64,000 bases of DNA from CATOSK01 sp034423195. GTDB taxonomy: Bacteria > Chloroflexota > Dehalococcoidia > Lucifugimonadales > UBA3495. Below, piece after piece: positions 7,959 through 16,463 of the stretch. The stretch lies in contig DAOUIZ010000060.1 of the NCBI GenBank assembly GCA_034423195.1, forward strand, positions 1 to 64,000. Direction: 5' to 3'. The notes beneath the pieces were generated by a model. It did no database searches, was not told the origin of the DNA, and saw nothing but the letters and a program-made list of their open reading frames with translations. The translations under genes were made by a program, and so were the position numbers. Numbering within the stretch: the first letter of the stretch is position 1; each line of letters opens with the position of its first letter.

Positions 7959-8627
7959 TCAACTATCCCCGCCGACGCCGTTGGCCAGGAAATAGGTCAT
8001 GGACTGGAGGGACAGCACCGGATCAATGTTGCGGATGTTGACTCCCGCCGGCACCTGGGGCGAGATCGGAGCATAGTTCAGGATCGCACGCACCCCGCAC
8101 CCCACCAGGTTGTCGATCACCTGCTGGGTGAACCGGCTGGGGACCGCGACCACCGCGATCTGGATGTTGTGTTGCTGAACCACCCGAGGCAGGTCCTCGA
8201 TGGGCCGGACGGCGACTCCTTCAACTTCCTGGCCGATGAGCTCCGGGCTGTTGTCCAGCGCCGCCACGATATGGAAACCGTCCGGGGTGAACCCGGGATA
8301 GCTGAGAATGGCCTTTCCAAGCCTTCCCACTCCCACGACGGCGACGTTCCACTGTTGGTTCAGGCCCAGGATATGCTGCAACTGCTCCAGCAGCGTGGCG
8401 ATGTGGTATCCTCTGCCCTGCTTGCCGAACCGGCCGAAGTAGCTGAGGTCCTTCCGAATCTGGGCCGGCGTGACCTGGAGATGTTCGCCCAGCTGCTGAG
8501 AGTTGGCTACCTGGACACCCTGCTCCGCCAGTTCCTTCAGGACCCGGACGTACTGAGGCAGGCGGGTTACCACCACCTCGGGGACCGTGGCGACCTCGTC
8601 CCAATGTTGCGGAGAGCTATGGGCCAT
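7959..8627 (-). CDS. rex: Redox-sensing transcriptional repressor Rex
   Basis: 222 residues. The N-terminal winged helix (about 15-80) contains RLPQYVRVLKEL and the recognition region VTPAQIRKDLSYFGRFGKQG, followed by a Rossmann domain with VVGVGRLGKAI that binds NADH/NAD+. Rex represses fermentation and respiration genes when NADH is low and leaves DNA when NADH rises. ATG 8627 is chosen because AAGGAGG lies about 10 nt upstream; an ORF extension to 8708 lacks family similarity. Location beside the ATP synthase operon suits a redox regulator, but no clear TTGTGA-N6-TCACAA site is visible nearby. Confidence 0.93.
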   Translation of the reverse strand: MAHSSPQHWDEVATVPEVVVTRLPQYVRVLKELAEQGVQVANSQQLGEHLQVTPAQIRKDLSYFGRFGKQGRGYHIATLLEQLQHILGLNQQWNVAVVGVGRLGKAILSYPGFTPDGFHIVAALDNSPELIGQEVEGVAVRPIEDLPRVVQQHNIQIAVVAVPSRFTQQVIDNLVGCGVRAILNYAPISPQVPAGVNIRNIDPVLSLQSMTYFLANGVGGDS

Positions 8628-8744
8628 AGGCTGACCGCCTCCTTGTCCAGCGGGGGCCCTCCGAACCATGGGAAGCCTGCCAGTCCTTTTGGCTTCATCC
8701 GCGGCCACACCCCGCCGGATACCCGTTCGAGCGCGTTGGAATAT

Positions 8745-8773
8745 AATCTATATTGTAGCGTTTGGCGGGTCAA
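8745..8773 (-). promoter_or_regulatory. Promoter of rex with an overlapping AT-rich palindrome
   Basis: On the minus strand, TTGACC (8768-8773) and TAGATT (8745-8750) are separated by 17 bp, giving a rex leader of about 110 nt. The -10 overlaps a perfect palindrome, AATATA-ATC-TATATT (8740-8754), the most AT-rich stretch nearby; an autoregulatory or divergent-promoter role is possible. Confidence 0.5.
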
Positions 8774-8860
8774 CCCTGCCCGGTTTGGGCCGGAGGTTGT
8801 GGCCGAAACGTTCCATCCCCCGGGCGCAGCATACCGAAGCCGTCGCCATCAAGGGAACGA

Positions 8861-9154
8861 ATGCACGTTGCAGTAGGCCATCTGGAGCTTCGCCTGCCCA
8901 CGTCCCGCAGCCTGAAGGACCGGCGGCAGGTGGCGCAGTCGCTGGTTTCCAGGATACGCACCCGGTTCAACGCCGCCGTCGCAGAGGAAGGTGGGGACAA
9001 CCGGCGTCAGGGGCTGACCCTGGTCGTTGCCGTCATTTCCAACGACCCGGAAAAGGCGCGGGATGTCCTCGAAGATGTCGCGACTTTCGTAGAGGAGAGC
9101 CGTCCCGACTGGATTGTTCTCTCGATGTCCATCGAGGTGCTTTCCGGCGTTTGA
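8861..9154 (+). CDS. DUF503 (YlxP-like) protein
   Basis: 97 residues, the usual size of the family. The start MHVAVGHLELRLPTSRSLKDRR and end LSMSIEVLSGV match DUF503/YlxP, small proteins often encoded next to rbfA and linked to ribosome maturation. Here rbfA is not adjacent. ATG 8861 follows AAGGGAA (8852-8858); the frame remains open upstream, but that part is not conserved. The gene is divergent from rex, and their promoters share the 8628-8860 interval. Confidence 0.82.
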   Translation: MHVAVGHLELRLPTSRSLKDRRQVAQSLVSRIRTRFNAAVAEEGGDNRRQGLTLVVAVISNDPEKARDVLEDVATFVEESRPDWIVLSMSIEVLSGV

Positions 9155-9177
9155 TTGGCCCTTGGGCAACCGGAAGG

Positions 9178-9193
9178 CCCCTGGTTCCAGGGG
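9178..9193. other. Perfect 16-bp inverted repeat between convergent genes
   Basis: CCCCTGG-TT-CCAGGGG lies in the 47-bp gap between the convergent DUF503 gene and the alpha/beta hydrolase. There is no T-tract, so it may be a weak bidirectional terminator or mRNA 3-prime end stabiliser. Confidence 0.4.
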
Positions 9194-9201
9194 TGTGGCT
9201 G

Positions 9202-10035
9202 CTAGTCCGGCAGGGAGCGCAGGAACTCCTTCAACTGCTTCCAGTAGACGGGACCGCCGGCGTGGTAGGTGTCGTTGTGCCCGGCGGCGGGGAGCAGGCG
9301 GAGGGTCTTGGGGTGGTTCGCTGCCCGGAACAGGGCTTCTCCCTGTTGCACCGGCACGATTTCGTCATGCTTCCCGTGCATGATGAGCACGGGCCGGTGA
9401 ATTTTTCCGATGCGGGCGGCGGAGTCGTAGCGGTCTCCCGCAACCCAGGCGGCCAAGGGGAGCAGCGGGTGGGACAGCCTGGCCATGTCCCGCAGCGCGG
9501 TGAACGGCGAAACCAGGACCAAACCGGCAGGGGGATGCTCCACGGCCAGCTCGACGGCCACCGCCGCGCCCAGCGACCGCCCGAAGTAGACGGTCCTCTT
9601 TCCCTTGGCGTCCGGCCTTCCTTGCAGGTACTCCAGCGCCGCCCGAGCGTCCCGGTAGGTGCCCTGCTCGGAGGGTTGGCCCTGGCTCTTGCCGTACCCC
9701 CGGTAGTCGAAGATGAAGACGTTCGCCCCGACCTTGTGATGGAACAGGGCCATCTCCTCAGCCCGGTGTCCCAGGTCGCCCCCATTCCCGTGGAACCACA
9801 GCCACACCGTTTCATGCCTTCCGGGGACATACCATCCGTTGAGACGGTATCCGTCGGACGTGGTGAAGTTAACATCCTCGAACTCCACACCGAAATCCGA
9901 CGGAGTGGCCGCGACTTCCCTGGTGGGGAAGAACACGAACCGCCGCTCCAACTGCTCCCCGAAATTCAACACAATGGCAACCAGAACGACGGCGGCCAGC
10001 AGGGCCGCGGCGATGAGCCTTTTGCGGCGGAGCAC
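9202..10035 (-). CDS. Alpha/beta hydrolase with N-terminal membrane anchor
   Basis: 277 residues. A single hydrophobic helix (about 7-24) precedes the hydrolase domain, which resembles the Bem46/ABHD13 group. Visible motifs: oxyanion-side LWFHGNGGDLGHR, FIFDYRGYGKSQG, nucleophile elbow GRSLGAA (Ser near residue 155), catalytic Asp region IMHGKHDEIVP, and catalytic His in AAGHNDTYHAGG. The protein is probably membrane-tethered with the domain on either face; the substrate is unknown. It is followed at 26 bp spacing on the same strand by the DUF2905 gene upstream, so the two are likely co-transcribed. Confidence 0.85.
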   Translation of the reverse strand: MLRRKRLIAAALLAAVVLVAIVLNFGEQLERRFVFFPTREVAATPSDFGVEFEDVNFTTSDGYRLNGWYVPGRHETVWLWFHGNGGDLGHRAEEMALFHHKVGANVFIFDYRGYGKSQGQPSEQGTYRDARAALEYLQGRPDAKGKRTVYFGRSLGAAVAVELAVEHPPAGLVLVSPFTALRDMARLSHPLLPLAAWVAGDRYDSAARIGKIHRPVLIMHGKHDEIVPVQQGEALFRAANHPKTLRLLPAAGHNDTYHAGGPVYWKQLKEFLRSLPD

Positions 10036-10060
10036 GGGTCGGGGTCCGAAGATACAGGCA

Positions 10061-10288
10061 TCACTTGAACAGCCGGAAAAACAGGTTAACCAGGATGGTC
10101 AGCAGCACGCTGCCAATTACCATGGATGCCAGCGGAAGGAACAGGGTGAACCCCTCGCGCCGGATTACCAGGTCGCCGGGCAGGCGTCCCAGCCAGGGAA
10201 TCTTGGGCCCGAGTATCAGAACGACACCGGCCACTACCGCAGCAACTCCGGCAATGACCAGCAATTTGCCGAGACTGGAAACATCCAC
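10061..10288 (-). CDS. DUF2905 small membrane protein
   Basis: 75 residues with two hydrophobic helices (about 7-28 and 48-72) and the conserved loop KIPWLGRLPGDLVIRREGFT between them, diagnostic of DUF2905. No function is known for the family; it is widespread as a two-helix inner-membrane protein. It lies 35 bp downstream of the dehydrogenase gene and 25 bp upstream of the hydrolase gene, all on the minus strand, suggesting one transcript. Confidence 0.88.
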   Translation of the reverse strand: MDVSSLGKLLVIAGVAAVVAGVVLILGPKIPWLGRLPGDLVIRREGFTLFLPLASMVIGSVLLTILVNLFFRLFK

Positions 10289-10323
10289 TGGAGCGGAGCC
10301 TGCGGGACCGGCCGGCTGTGTTT

Positions 10324-11313
10324 CTAGCGGCGCGAGCCGCGGGCAACGACGTTGACCGGATGCCCGGCGGCGAAGGCTTCCAGGTTCTCCACCGACATTT
10401 CCAGTCCCCGCATCGTCCCGTTGTAGGCCATGCCTCCCACGTGAGCGGACAGGGTGACGTTGGGAAGGGCCTTGAAGGGGTGTTCGGGCGGGAGCGGCTC
10501 GGCTTCGAAAACATCCAGACCGGCACCGGCGATGCGGCCCTCCGTCAAGACGGTGAGCAGCGCGGCCTCGTCCACCACCGCTCCGCGAGCGGTGTTGACC
10601 AGGATGGCGGTGGGCTTCATCAGGGTCAGTAGGGGTTCGCCGATCAGCTTCTCCGTTTCCGGCGTCAGGGTTACGTGGAGGGAAACGACGTCGGAGCGGG
10701 CGAACAACTCCTCCAGGGCGACAAACTCGACTCCGTACTCCGATGCCCTGTGCGGGGTGGCGTTGCGGGTCCAGGCAATGACGTTCATGCCGATGCCCTG
10801 TCCCAGCTGCACCATGCGCTGCCCGATGGCTCCCGTCCCAACCACGCCCAGCGTCTTCCCATAAAGCTCGTCGATGAAGCCCCGGGTCCAGCCGCCCTCC
10901 CGGATGAACCGGTCGTTTTCGACAATCTGGCGGGATACGGCCAGCGCCAGGGTCAGCGCGTGTTCCGCCACGTAGGGGGCGCCATAAGCCGGGGTGTTGG
11001 AGACGGTGATTCCCAGCCGCTCGGCGGCGGCCAGGTCGACGTGGTCCACGCCGGTGCCCCAGACCGACAGGATTTTCAGGTTGGGGCAGGCCGCCAGCAC
11101 GTTCTCCGGGAACTGCACGGAGGAGCGGATGTTGATTATGGCGTCGGCTTCGCCGATGCGGGCGATGGTCGCTTCGTCACCGGAGGGTCGGTCGAAATGC
11201 CAGACGGTATCAACGGAAAGCTCCCGGGCCCTGGCATCGTAGGGCGTGCCGGAAAGGACCGGCGGCTCGTCGTCCGGCACCACGAGCAGGGAGAAAGGCT
11301 TAGTCTCAGGCAT
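10324..11313 (-). CDS. D-2-hydroxyacid dehydrogenase (NAD-dependent)
   Basis: 329 residues, the standard length. Oxidises or forms D-2-hydroxyacids with NAD(P). Rossmann motif GVVGTGAIGQRM near 145-156; catalytic set Arg in NTARGAVVDE, Glu in GLDVFEAEPLP and His in LSAHVGG. Similar to phosphoglycerate/glyoxylate reductase-like members, but lacks the C-terminal ACT domain of SerA, so the substrate is not settled. The start ATG 11313 lies 11 bp after the stop of the membrane Fe-S protein, which suggests the pair is coupled: hydroxyacid oxidation next to an electron acceptor. Confidence 0.9.
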   Translation of the reverse strand: MPETKPFSLLVVPDDEPPVLSGTPYDARARELSVDTVWHFDRPSGDEATIARIGEADAIINIRSSVQFPENVLAACPNLKILSVWGTGVDHVDLAAAERLGITVSNTPAYGAPYVAEHALTLALAVSRQIVENDRFIREGGWTRGFIDELYGKTLGVVGTGAIGQRMVQLGQGIGMNVIAWTRNATPHRASEYGVEFVALEELFARSDVVSLHVTLTPETEKLIGEPLLTLMKPTAILVNTARGAVVDEAALLTVLTEGRIAGAGLDVFEAEPLPPEHPFKALPNVTLSAHVGGMAYNGTMRGLEMSVENLEAFAAGHPVNVVARGSRR

Positions 11314-11324
11314 GGCGATGTCGT

Positions 11325-13379
11325 CTACTCCTCCAGGCTGTCCGCCAGGATTTCCAGGACATCTTTGGCCTGCTTCTCCCCGTCGTGGCCCTTGGCCTGA
11401 ATGCCCTCGGTCATCATCTGGAGGCAGAAGGGGCAGGAAACCCCGACGGTGTCGGCCTCGGTTTCCAGGAAGTGATCGGTGCGGACGTGGTTGATGCGGT
11501 CGCCCTGGCTTTCCTCAATCCACATGTGTCCGCCACCGGCCCCGCAGCAGAACCCGCGCTGGCGGCAACGGGGCTCCATCTCCACCAGCTTCAATCCGGG
11601 GATGGCCCGGGCCACGTTGCGGGGTTCGTCGTAGACCCCGTTGTGGCGGCCCAGGTAGCAGGAATCGTGGTAGGCAACGGTCGTGTCCATGATGCGCACC
11701 GGCTTGATCCGTCCCTGCTGGATGAGCCGGTCGACGTACTGGCTGTAATGCAGTACCTCGTAGCTGCCGCCGAACTGGGGATACTCGTTCTTGATGGTGT
11801 TGAAGCAGTGGGGGCAGATGGTCACCACCGTCTGAACGTTGTACTGGTTCATGGTTTCGACGTTCTGCTGGGCGAGAATCTGGAAAAGGTACTCGTTCCC
11901 CATGCGCCGGGCCGGGTCGCCGGTGCAGGTCTCCTCCTCGCCCAGGATGGCGAAGTTGACGCTGGCGGACTTGAGGACCTTGGCCATGGAGCGGGCGATG
12001 CCCTGGCTGCGCTGTTCCAGGGCGGCGGTGCAGCCCACCCAGAACAGCACTTCAGCCCCCGGGTTTTCCGCCATTGTCGGGACTTCCAGCCCCTCGGCCC
12101 AGTCGGTGCGGGAGAACTGGGTGCCGCGCCAGGGATGGCCCCTCTGCTCCATGCTCAACAGGGCGTTCATTCCGGTTTCCGGGATCTTCGATTCTTCGAG
12201 CACCAGGTTGCGGCGAATGTCGATGATGGTGGGCACATGCTCCACCACCACCGGGCATTCCTCCATGCAGGCCCCGCAGGAAACGCAGTCCCAGATGGCC
12301 TGCTCGGGGATGGCGTGGTCGATGATGGGTTGAGGCTCTACGTGGTCGGGGTCCCGTGCTCCCTGGTGGCCGATGGTTATCATGTGTTCCTTCAGGTTTT
12401 CCACGATGTGCATCGGCGACAGGACCTTGCCCGTGAAGTTGGCGGGGCAAGCGTCGGAGCAGCGGCCGCACACGGCGCAGGCGTATCCGTCCAGGAGCTG
12501 TTTCCAGGTGAAGTCCTGGACCCGTCCCGCGCCGAACCGTTCGGCGTTTTCCAAGTCGATGGTCTCCAGCGTTCCGCGAGGCTCCAGGGAGCGGAAGTAG
12601 GCGTTGAGGGGCGCGGCCACCATGTGGATGTGCTTGGAGAAGGGGATGTAGATGGCGAATCCCAGGATGATGGCCAGGTGAACCCACCAGAAAATCTGCT
12701 GGAGGGCGGACGCCGCTGCTGCCGACAAGCCCGCGGTGGTGAACCATCCGGCGATAACGCCTCCGACGATTACGGAAGCCTCCGGCCCTTCGCCGTCGGC
12801 GGCCACGTAGAAGGCGTGGACCAGGAGAGTGGCCACCATCAGGGCGGCGGTCATGCCGACGACAACCACGGCGTCAGGATTGCGGGTCAGGTCGAAGCTT
12901 AGGCGGTGCGGCTTGCCCACCCACCGGCGGACTGTTCCCCAGACCAGCGCGGCCAGGATGACAACGGCGAAGATGTCCAGGTAGATGGAAAACACCTTCA
13001 CGCCCGTGCCGGTGAGCAGGGTTTCCGCGAAGGGATGCCAGATGGAGTTGCCGAAGATGAAGATGGCGTAGCTGAGGGTGAAGGACAGGAACCCCCAGAA
13101 TATGGAGGCGTGTCCCAGGCCGGCGAGATCAATCTTGCGGCTGCGGGGGTCGGTGGTCCCGACCCGCTGCAGGACTTTGCGCTGTCCCAGCACTATGGCG
13201 GCCGCTCCGGTGAGGCGTTGCCAGGGGTGGTCGAAGCGGGCAGCGGACTTGCCTTGCAGGACCAGCCGGAACACCCGGTGGTAGATCATGTAGCTGGATA
13301 CGGCGGCGGCAACGATAAGTGCCAGGTAGACTCCCACCCAAGTCGGAATTATGCCGAAGATGTCGCCTGGTGGGACCAT
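11325..13379 (-). CDS. Membrane-bound heterodisulfide-reductase-like Fe-S oxidoreductase
   Basis: 684 residues. N-terminal NarI/HdrE-like membrane domain with about five to six helices (residues 12-275); then two 4Fe-4S motifs, CAVCGRCSDACP near 295 and CVSCGACMEECP near 362; then two CCG domains, with WVGCTAAL, CPHCF, CYLGRHN and CCGAGGG. This layout is that of GlpC/HdrD-type proteins fused to a membrane subunit, often partnered with electron-transfer flavoprotein or a flavin dehydrogenase. It probably passes electrons from a cytosolic dehydrogenase to the quinone pool. Cofactor binding is inferred from the motifs; the partner is unknown. Confidence 0.88.
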   Translation of the reverse strand: MVPPGDIFGIIPTWVGVYLALIVAAAVSSYMIYHRVFRLVLQGKSAARFDHPWQRLTGAAAIVLGQRKVLQRVGTTDPRSRKIDLAGLGHASIFWGFLSFTLSYAIFIFGNSIWHPFAETLLTGTGVKVFSIYLDIFAVVILAALVWGTVRRWVGKPHRLSFDLTRNPDAVVVVGMTAALMVATLLVHAFYVAADGEGPEASVIVGGVIAGWFTTAGLSAAAASALQQIFWWVHLAIILGFAIYIPFSKHIHMVAAPLNAYFRSLEPRGTLETIDLENAERFGAGRVQDFTWKQLLDGYACAVCGRCSDACPANFTGKVLSPMHIVENLKEHMITIGHQGARDPDHVEPQPIIDHAIPEQAIWDCVSCGACMEECPVVVEHVPTIIDIRRNLVLEESKIPETGMNALLSMEQRGHPWRGTQFSRTDWAEGLEVPTMAENPGAEVLFWVGCTAALEQRSQGIARSMAKVLKSASVNFAILGEEETCTGDPARRMGNEYLFQILAQQNVETMNQYNVQTVVTICPHCFNTIKNEYPQFGGSYEVLHYSQYVDRLIQQGRIKPVRIMDTTVAYHDSCYLGRHNGVYDEPRNVARAIPGLKLVEMEPRCRQRGFCCGAGGGHMWIEESQGDRINHVRTDHFLETEADTVGVSCPFCLQMMTEGIQAKGHDGEKQAKDVLEILADSLEE

Positions 13380-13484
13380 GGATGAGGGCTCCGTGATGTC
13401 CAGATTTGTGCCTTGTCAGGCCAGCGGATAGTGTAACATACGCAACTGCCAGGAAAGATAAGGCAGCAAAGGGAGCAGGGGTGA

Positions 13485-14384
13485 ATGTCGGTACCGCCAT
13501 TGGACGAACTCCATAGACCCGTCTTGGAAATTGCCGCCGGCGCCGAGCAGCGCTTAACTCGGCAGCATTTCGTGCAACGGTTGAGTGAATTGTTCTCATT
13601 AACCGAACTCGACCTTCAAGAAATGGTGCCTTCGGGTGTCCAGACAAGGATCGAAAACCGTGCGAACTGGGCTATAACTGACTTAAAGAAAGCCGGGTTG
13701 ATGGATAACCCAGAGCGCAACCAATGGGAGATTACCAAATCAGGTCGGGATTACCTTGCTACCCACTCGGGTATCATCAAGATAGGGGAACTGGAAAAAT
13801 TATGGCCTGAATCCATAGAGAGCTCTGAAGCCCGTGTTGCCAGTGTTTCGGACTCATCGGACATTACCCCTGACGAGCAGATGGCCCAGAGTTATCAGCA
13901 GCAGAGAAACCAATTGGTCAACGAGGTCCTGGACAACCTAAAAGGGGTATCACCCTCCAGCTTTGAGCGGTTAGTGGTGGGTCTTCTGGAAGCTATGGGG
14001 TACGGGTACGGCGACGGTCTAGTAGTAGGTCGTCCCGGAGATCGAGGAATAGATGGCGTCCTAAATCAGGACGCGCTTGGACTCGAAAAAGTTTATGTTC
14101 AGGCGAAACGTTACACCACCGGCCAGGTTGGAGAACCAGATATTCGAAACTTTTCGGGCAGCTTGGTGGCTCAAGGGGCGACAAAAGGGGTGTTTATCAC
14201 TACCTCCACTTTCAGCCCAACGGCTCGGCAGACCGCTCAAGCCATATCCATGGGCAACCAGTTTATTAGGTTGATTGACGGTCGTGAATTGGCCGAAATG
14301 ATGATTAACCACGGCGTCGGAGTTATTACTGAAATCACGTATGAGGTAAAAAAACTGGACGCCAACTACTTCGTGGATGTCTAA
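13485..14384 (+). CDS. Mrr-type restriction endonuclease
   Basis: 299 residues. N-terminal winged-helix Mrr_N-like domain (about 1-100) and C-terminal Mrr catalytic domain beginning SSFERLVVGLLEAMGYG (about 147). The PD-(D/E)xK core is visible: GDRGIDGVLNQDALGLEKVYVQAKRY is represented by its key Asp in GIDGV and the Gln-x-Lys in VYVQAKRY. Mrr enzymes cut methylated foreign DNA and need no cognate methylase, and none is present. The gene is visibly less GC-rich than both neighbours, consistent with horizontal acquisition. GGGAGCAGGGG precedes ATG 13485. Confidence 0.87.
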   Translation: MSVPPLDELHRPVLEIAAGAEQRLTRQHFVQRLSELFSLTELDLQEMVPSGVQTRIENRANWAITDLKKAGLMDNPERNQWEITKSGRDYLATHSGIIKIGELEKLWPESIESSEARVASVSDSSDITPDEQMAQSYQQQRNQLVNEVLDNLKGVSPSSFERLVVGLLEAMGYGYGDGLVVGRPGDRGIDGVLNQDALGLEKVYVQAKRYTTGQVGEPDIRNFSGSLVAQGATKGVFITTSTFSPTARQTAQAISMGNQFIRLIDGRELAEMMINHGVGVITEITYEVKKLDANYFVDV

Positions 14385-14467
14385 TCCGCCTTGCATCTCC
14401 GCTTACCTTGGAACGTTGGAACGGATGTATTCAGACGCCTGGAAACCGCATTCCCATCTAAGATCGC

Positions 14468-14473
14468 TATAAT
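14468..14473 (+). promoter_or_regulatory. -10 element of a probably leaderless promoter
   Basis: A perfect TATAAT ends 6 nt before ATG 14480, the geometry known for leaderless mRNAs. No convincing -35 and no Shine-Dalgarno sequence are present. Confidence 0.55.
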
Positions 14474-14479
14474 CCACTA

Positions 14480-16432
14480 ATGGCAGGTTTGACCGAAACC
14501 GGGTCCAAGCCGGATCTGATAGCCTCCCGGGGGTTGGTGGGGCGGATTGCGCTGGCTTTCCGGCCCTATCTCCCGCAGGTTATCGCGGTGGGCGCCCTGA
14601 TCGTGGTTTCCGCAGGACTGGGCGTGGCGAATCCGCTGCTGATCCGGGTGGTGTTCGATGATGCGCTGTTTCCGGCGTCGGGAACGCCGAACCTGAACCT
14701 TCTCTGGATACTGGCCGGGATCATGGCGGGAGTGACCGCCGTGACCAGCGGCATAGGCATTGCCCAGACTTATTTGACCAACACCGTGGGCCAACGGGTG
14801 ATGGGGGATCTCCGCGCCCGCTTGTTTGGGCACCTGCAAGGACTGTCCCTAAGTTTCTTCACCGGGAACCGGACCGGAGAAATCCAGTCACGGGTATCGG
14901 AGGACGTTGGCGGCGTGCAGAACGTGGTGACCACCACGGTTACCGACGTGATTTCCAACGCGGTGATCCTGGTGAGCACGGCCATTGCGATGGCGGTGTT
15001 GTCGTGGCAGTTGACCCTGGTAGCCCTGGGGGTTGTCCCGTTTTTCGCGGTAATCACGCAGAAGGTGGGGAAGAAGCGCCGGGAGGTGTCCAGGGAGGTC
15101 CAGCAGTCCAGGGCCGAAATGAACGCCATCACCCAGGAAACCCTGTCGGTATCCGGCGTGATGCTGACCAAGCTGTTCGGCAGGCAGGATGATGAGGTCC
15201 GGCGGTTCAACCGGGAGAACCAGCGTCTTTCCAACCTGGTAATCAGGCGGCAGATGACCGGCCAGGTGGTGTGGGCCATAATGCAGGGGTTCTTCTCCGT
15301 TTCGCCTGTCGTGATCTACGTCCTGGCGGGCTACCTGCTGGTGGGCCTGGGACGGGACGGCATATCGGCAGGGACCATCGTCGCTTTCACCACCCTGCAA
15401 TCGAGACTGTACTTTCCCATCGGGACGCTGCTGAGGGTTTCGGTGGAATTGCAGGCTTCCCTGGCGTTGTTCGAGCGCATCTTCGGCTACCTGGATACGG
15501 AGCCGGACATCGTCGACGCTCCCGACGCGGTCGACCTGGATGCCAACACCGTGACCGGCATGGTTGAGTTCGACTCGGTGCGGGTGGACTACGGGGCCCA
15601 TACTATCTTCCGCACGGCAGACGCGAATGCCGCGGCGGCAATGGGAAGGACTCCCCAGTGGGCCCTGGACGGGGTCAGCTTCCGGGTCGAGCCGGGCCAG
15701 TTGGCGGCCTTCGTCGGGCCCAGCGGGGCCGGCAAGAGCACCATCTCCTACCTGCTGCCCCGGCTCTATGATGCCAGCGAGGGGATAGTCAGCATCGACG
15801 GTCATGACGTGCGGAAGGTGAAGCAGCGGTCACTGGCGGATGTAATCGGGTACGTATCCCAGGAGAGCTACCTGTTCCACGCAACGGTCCGGGACAACCT
15901 GCTCTATGGACGGCCCGATGCCACGGACGACGAAATGGTGGCGGCCGCCCAGGCGGCGAACATCCACGGGCGGATCATGGAGTTTGAAGACGGATACGGG
16001 ACCGTCGTTGGAGAACGGGGCTACCGGCTTTCCGGCGGCGAGCGCCAGAGGCTGTCCATTGCGCGGGTCATATTGCATCAACCCCGGATCCTGGTCCTGG
16101 ACGAGGCGACGTCCGCATTGGACACCGCCAGCGAAAGGCTGGTGCAGGCTGCGCTGGAACCGCTCATGCAGGGAAGGACGACGCTGGCAATCGCCCACCG
16201 CCTTTCCACCATCATGGCCGCCGACGTGATTTTCGTGGTGGACCATGGGCGGATCATCGAGCAGGGTACTCACACAGAGCTGGTGGCGCGGGGCGGCCTG
16301 TACGCCGACCTCTATCACCAGCAGTTCCAGGCAGGGGACCTGGAATGCCTCTGCGAGGACGGGATGGTCATGTCCGACGGGCAGGTGGTGACGGCGCCCC
16401 ACCGCCATCCCGGGGTCCCGCTGGGAGTTTAG
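14480..16432 (+). CDS. ABC exporter, fused permease and ATPase
   Basis: 650 residues. N-terminal six-helix exporter domain (about 20-330), then an ATPase with Walker A GPSGAGKST near 413, signature LSGGERQR near 516, Walker B ILVLDEATSALD near 536 and the H-loop IAHRLST. This is the type of half-transporter that dimerises to export lipids, peptides or drugs. An unusual 20-residue Ala-rich stretch (RTADANAAAAMGR) interrupts the start of the ATPase domain, and a His-containing tail follows it. Monocistronic; translation appears to begin at or near the 5-prime end of the transcript. Confidence 0.92.
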   Translation: MAGLTETGSKPDLIASRGLVGRIALAFRPYLPQVIAVGALIVVSAGLGVANPLLIRVVFDDALFPASGTPNLNLLWILAGIMAGVTAVTSGIGIAQTYLTNTVGQRVMGDLRARLFGHLQGLSLSFFTGNRTGEIQSRVSEDVGGVQNVVTTTVTDVISNAVILVSTAIAMAVLSWQLTLVALGVVPFFAVITQKVGKKRREVSREVQQSRAEMNAITQETLSVSGVMLTKLFGRQDDEVRRFNRENQRLSNLVIRRQMTGQVVWAIMQGFFSVSPVVIYVLAGYLLVGLGRDGISAGTIVAFTTLQSRLYFPIGTLLRVSVELQASLALFERIFGYLDTEPDIVDAPDAVDLDANTVTGMVEFDSVRVDYGAHTIFRTADANAAAAMGRTPQWALDGVSFRVEPGQLAAFVGPSGAGKSTISYLLPRLYDASEGIVSIDGHDVRKVKQRSLADVIGYVSQESYLFHATVRDNLLYGRPDATDDEMVAAAQAANIHGRIMEFEDGYGTVVGERGYRLSGGERQRLSIARVILHQPRILVLDEATSALDTASERLVQAALEPLMQGRTTLAIAHRLSTIMAADVIFVVDHGRIIEQGTHTELVARGGLYADLYHQQFQAGDLECLCEDGMVMSDGQVVTAPHRHPGVPLGV

Positions 16433-16463
16433 CGGCCCGCGGAACCTGGCCGCCAACGGGCCA

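Noticed and set aside
8628..8860. Rex operator TTGTGA-N6-TCACAA between rex and the DUF503 gene
   Set aside because: Searched both strands by eye; no site with more than a few matches found.
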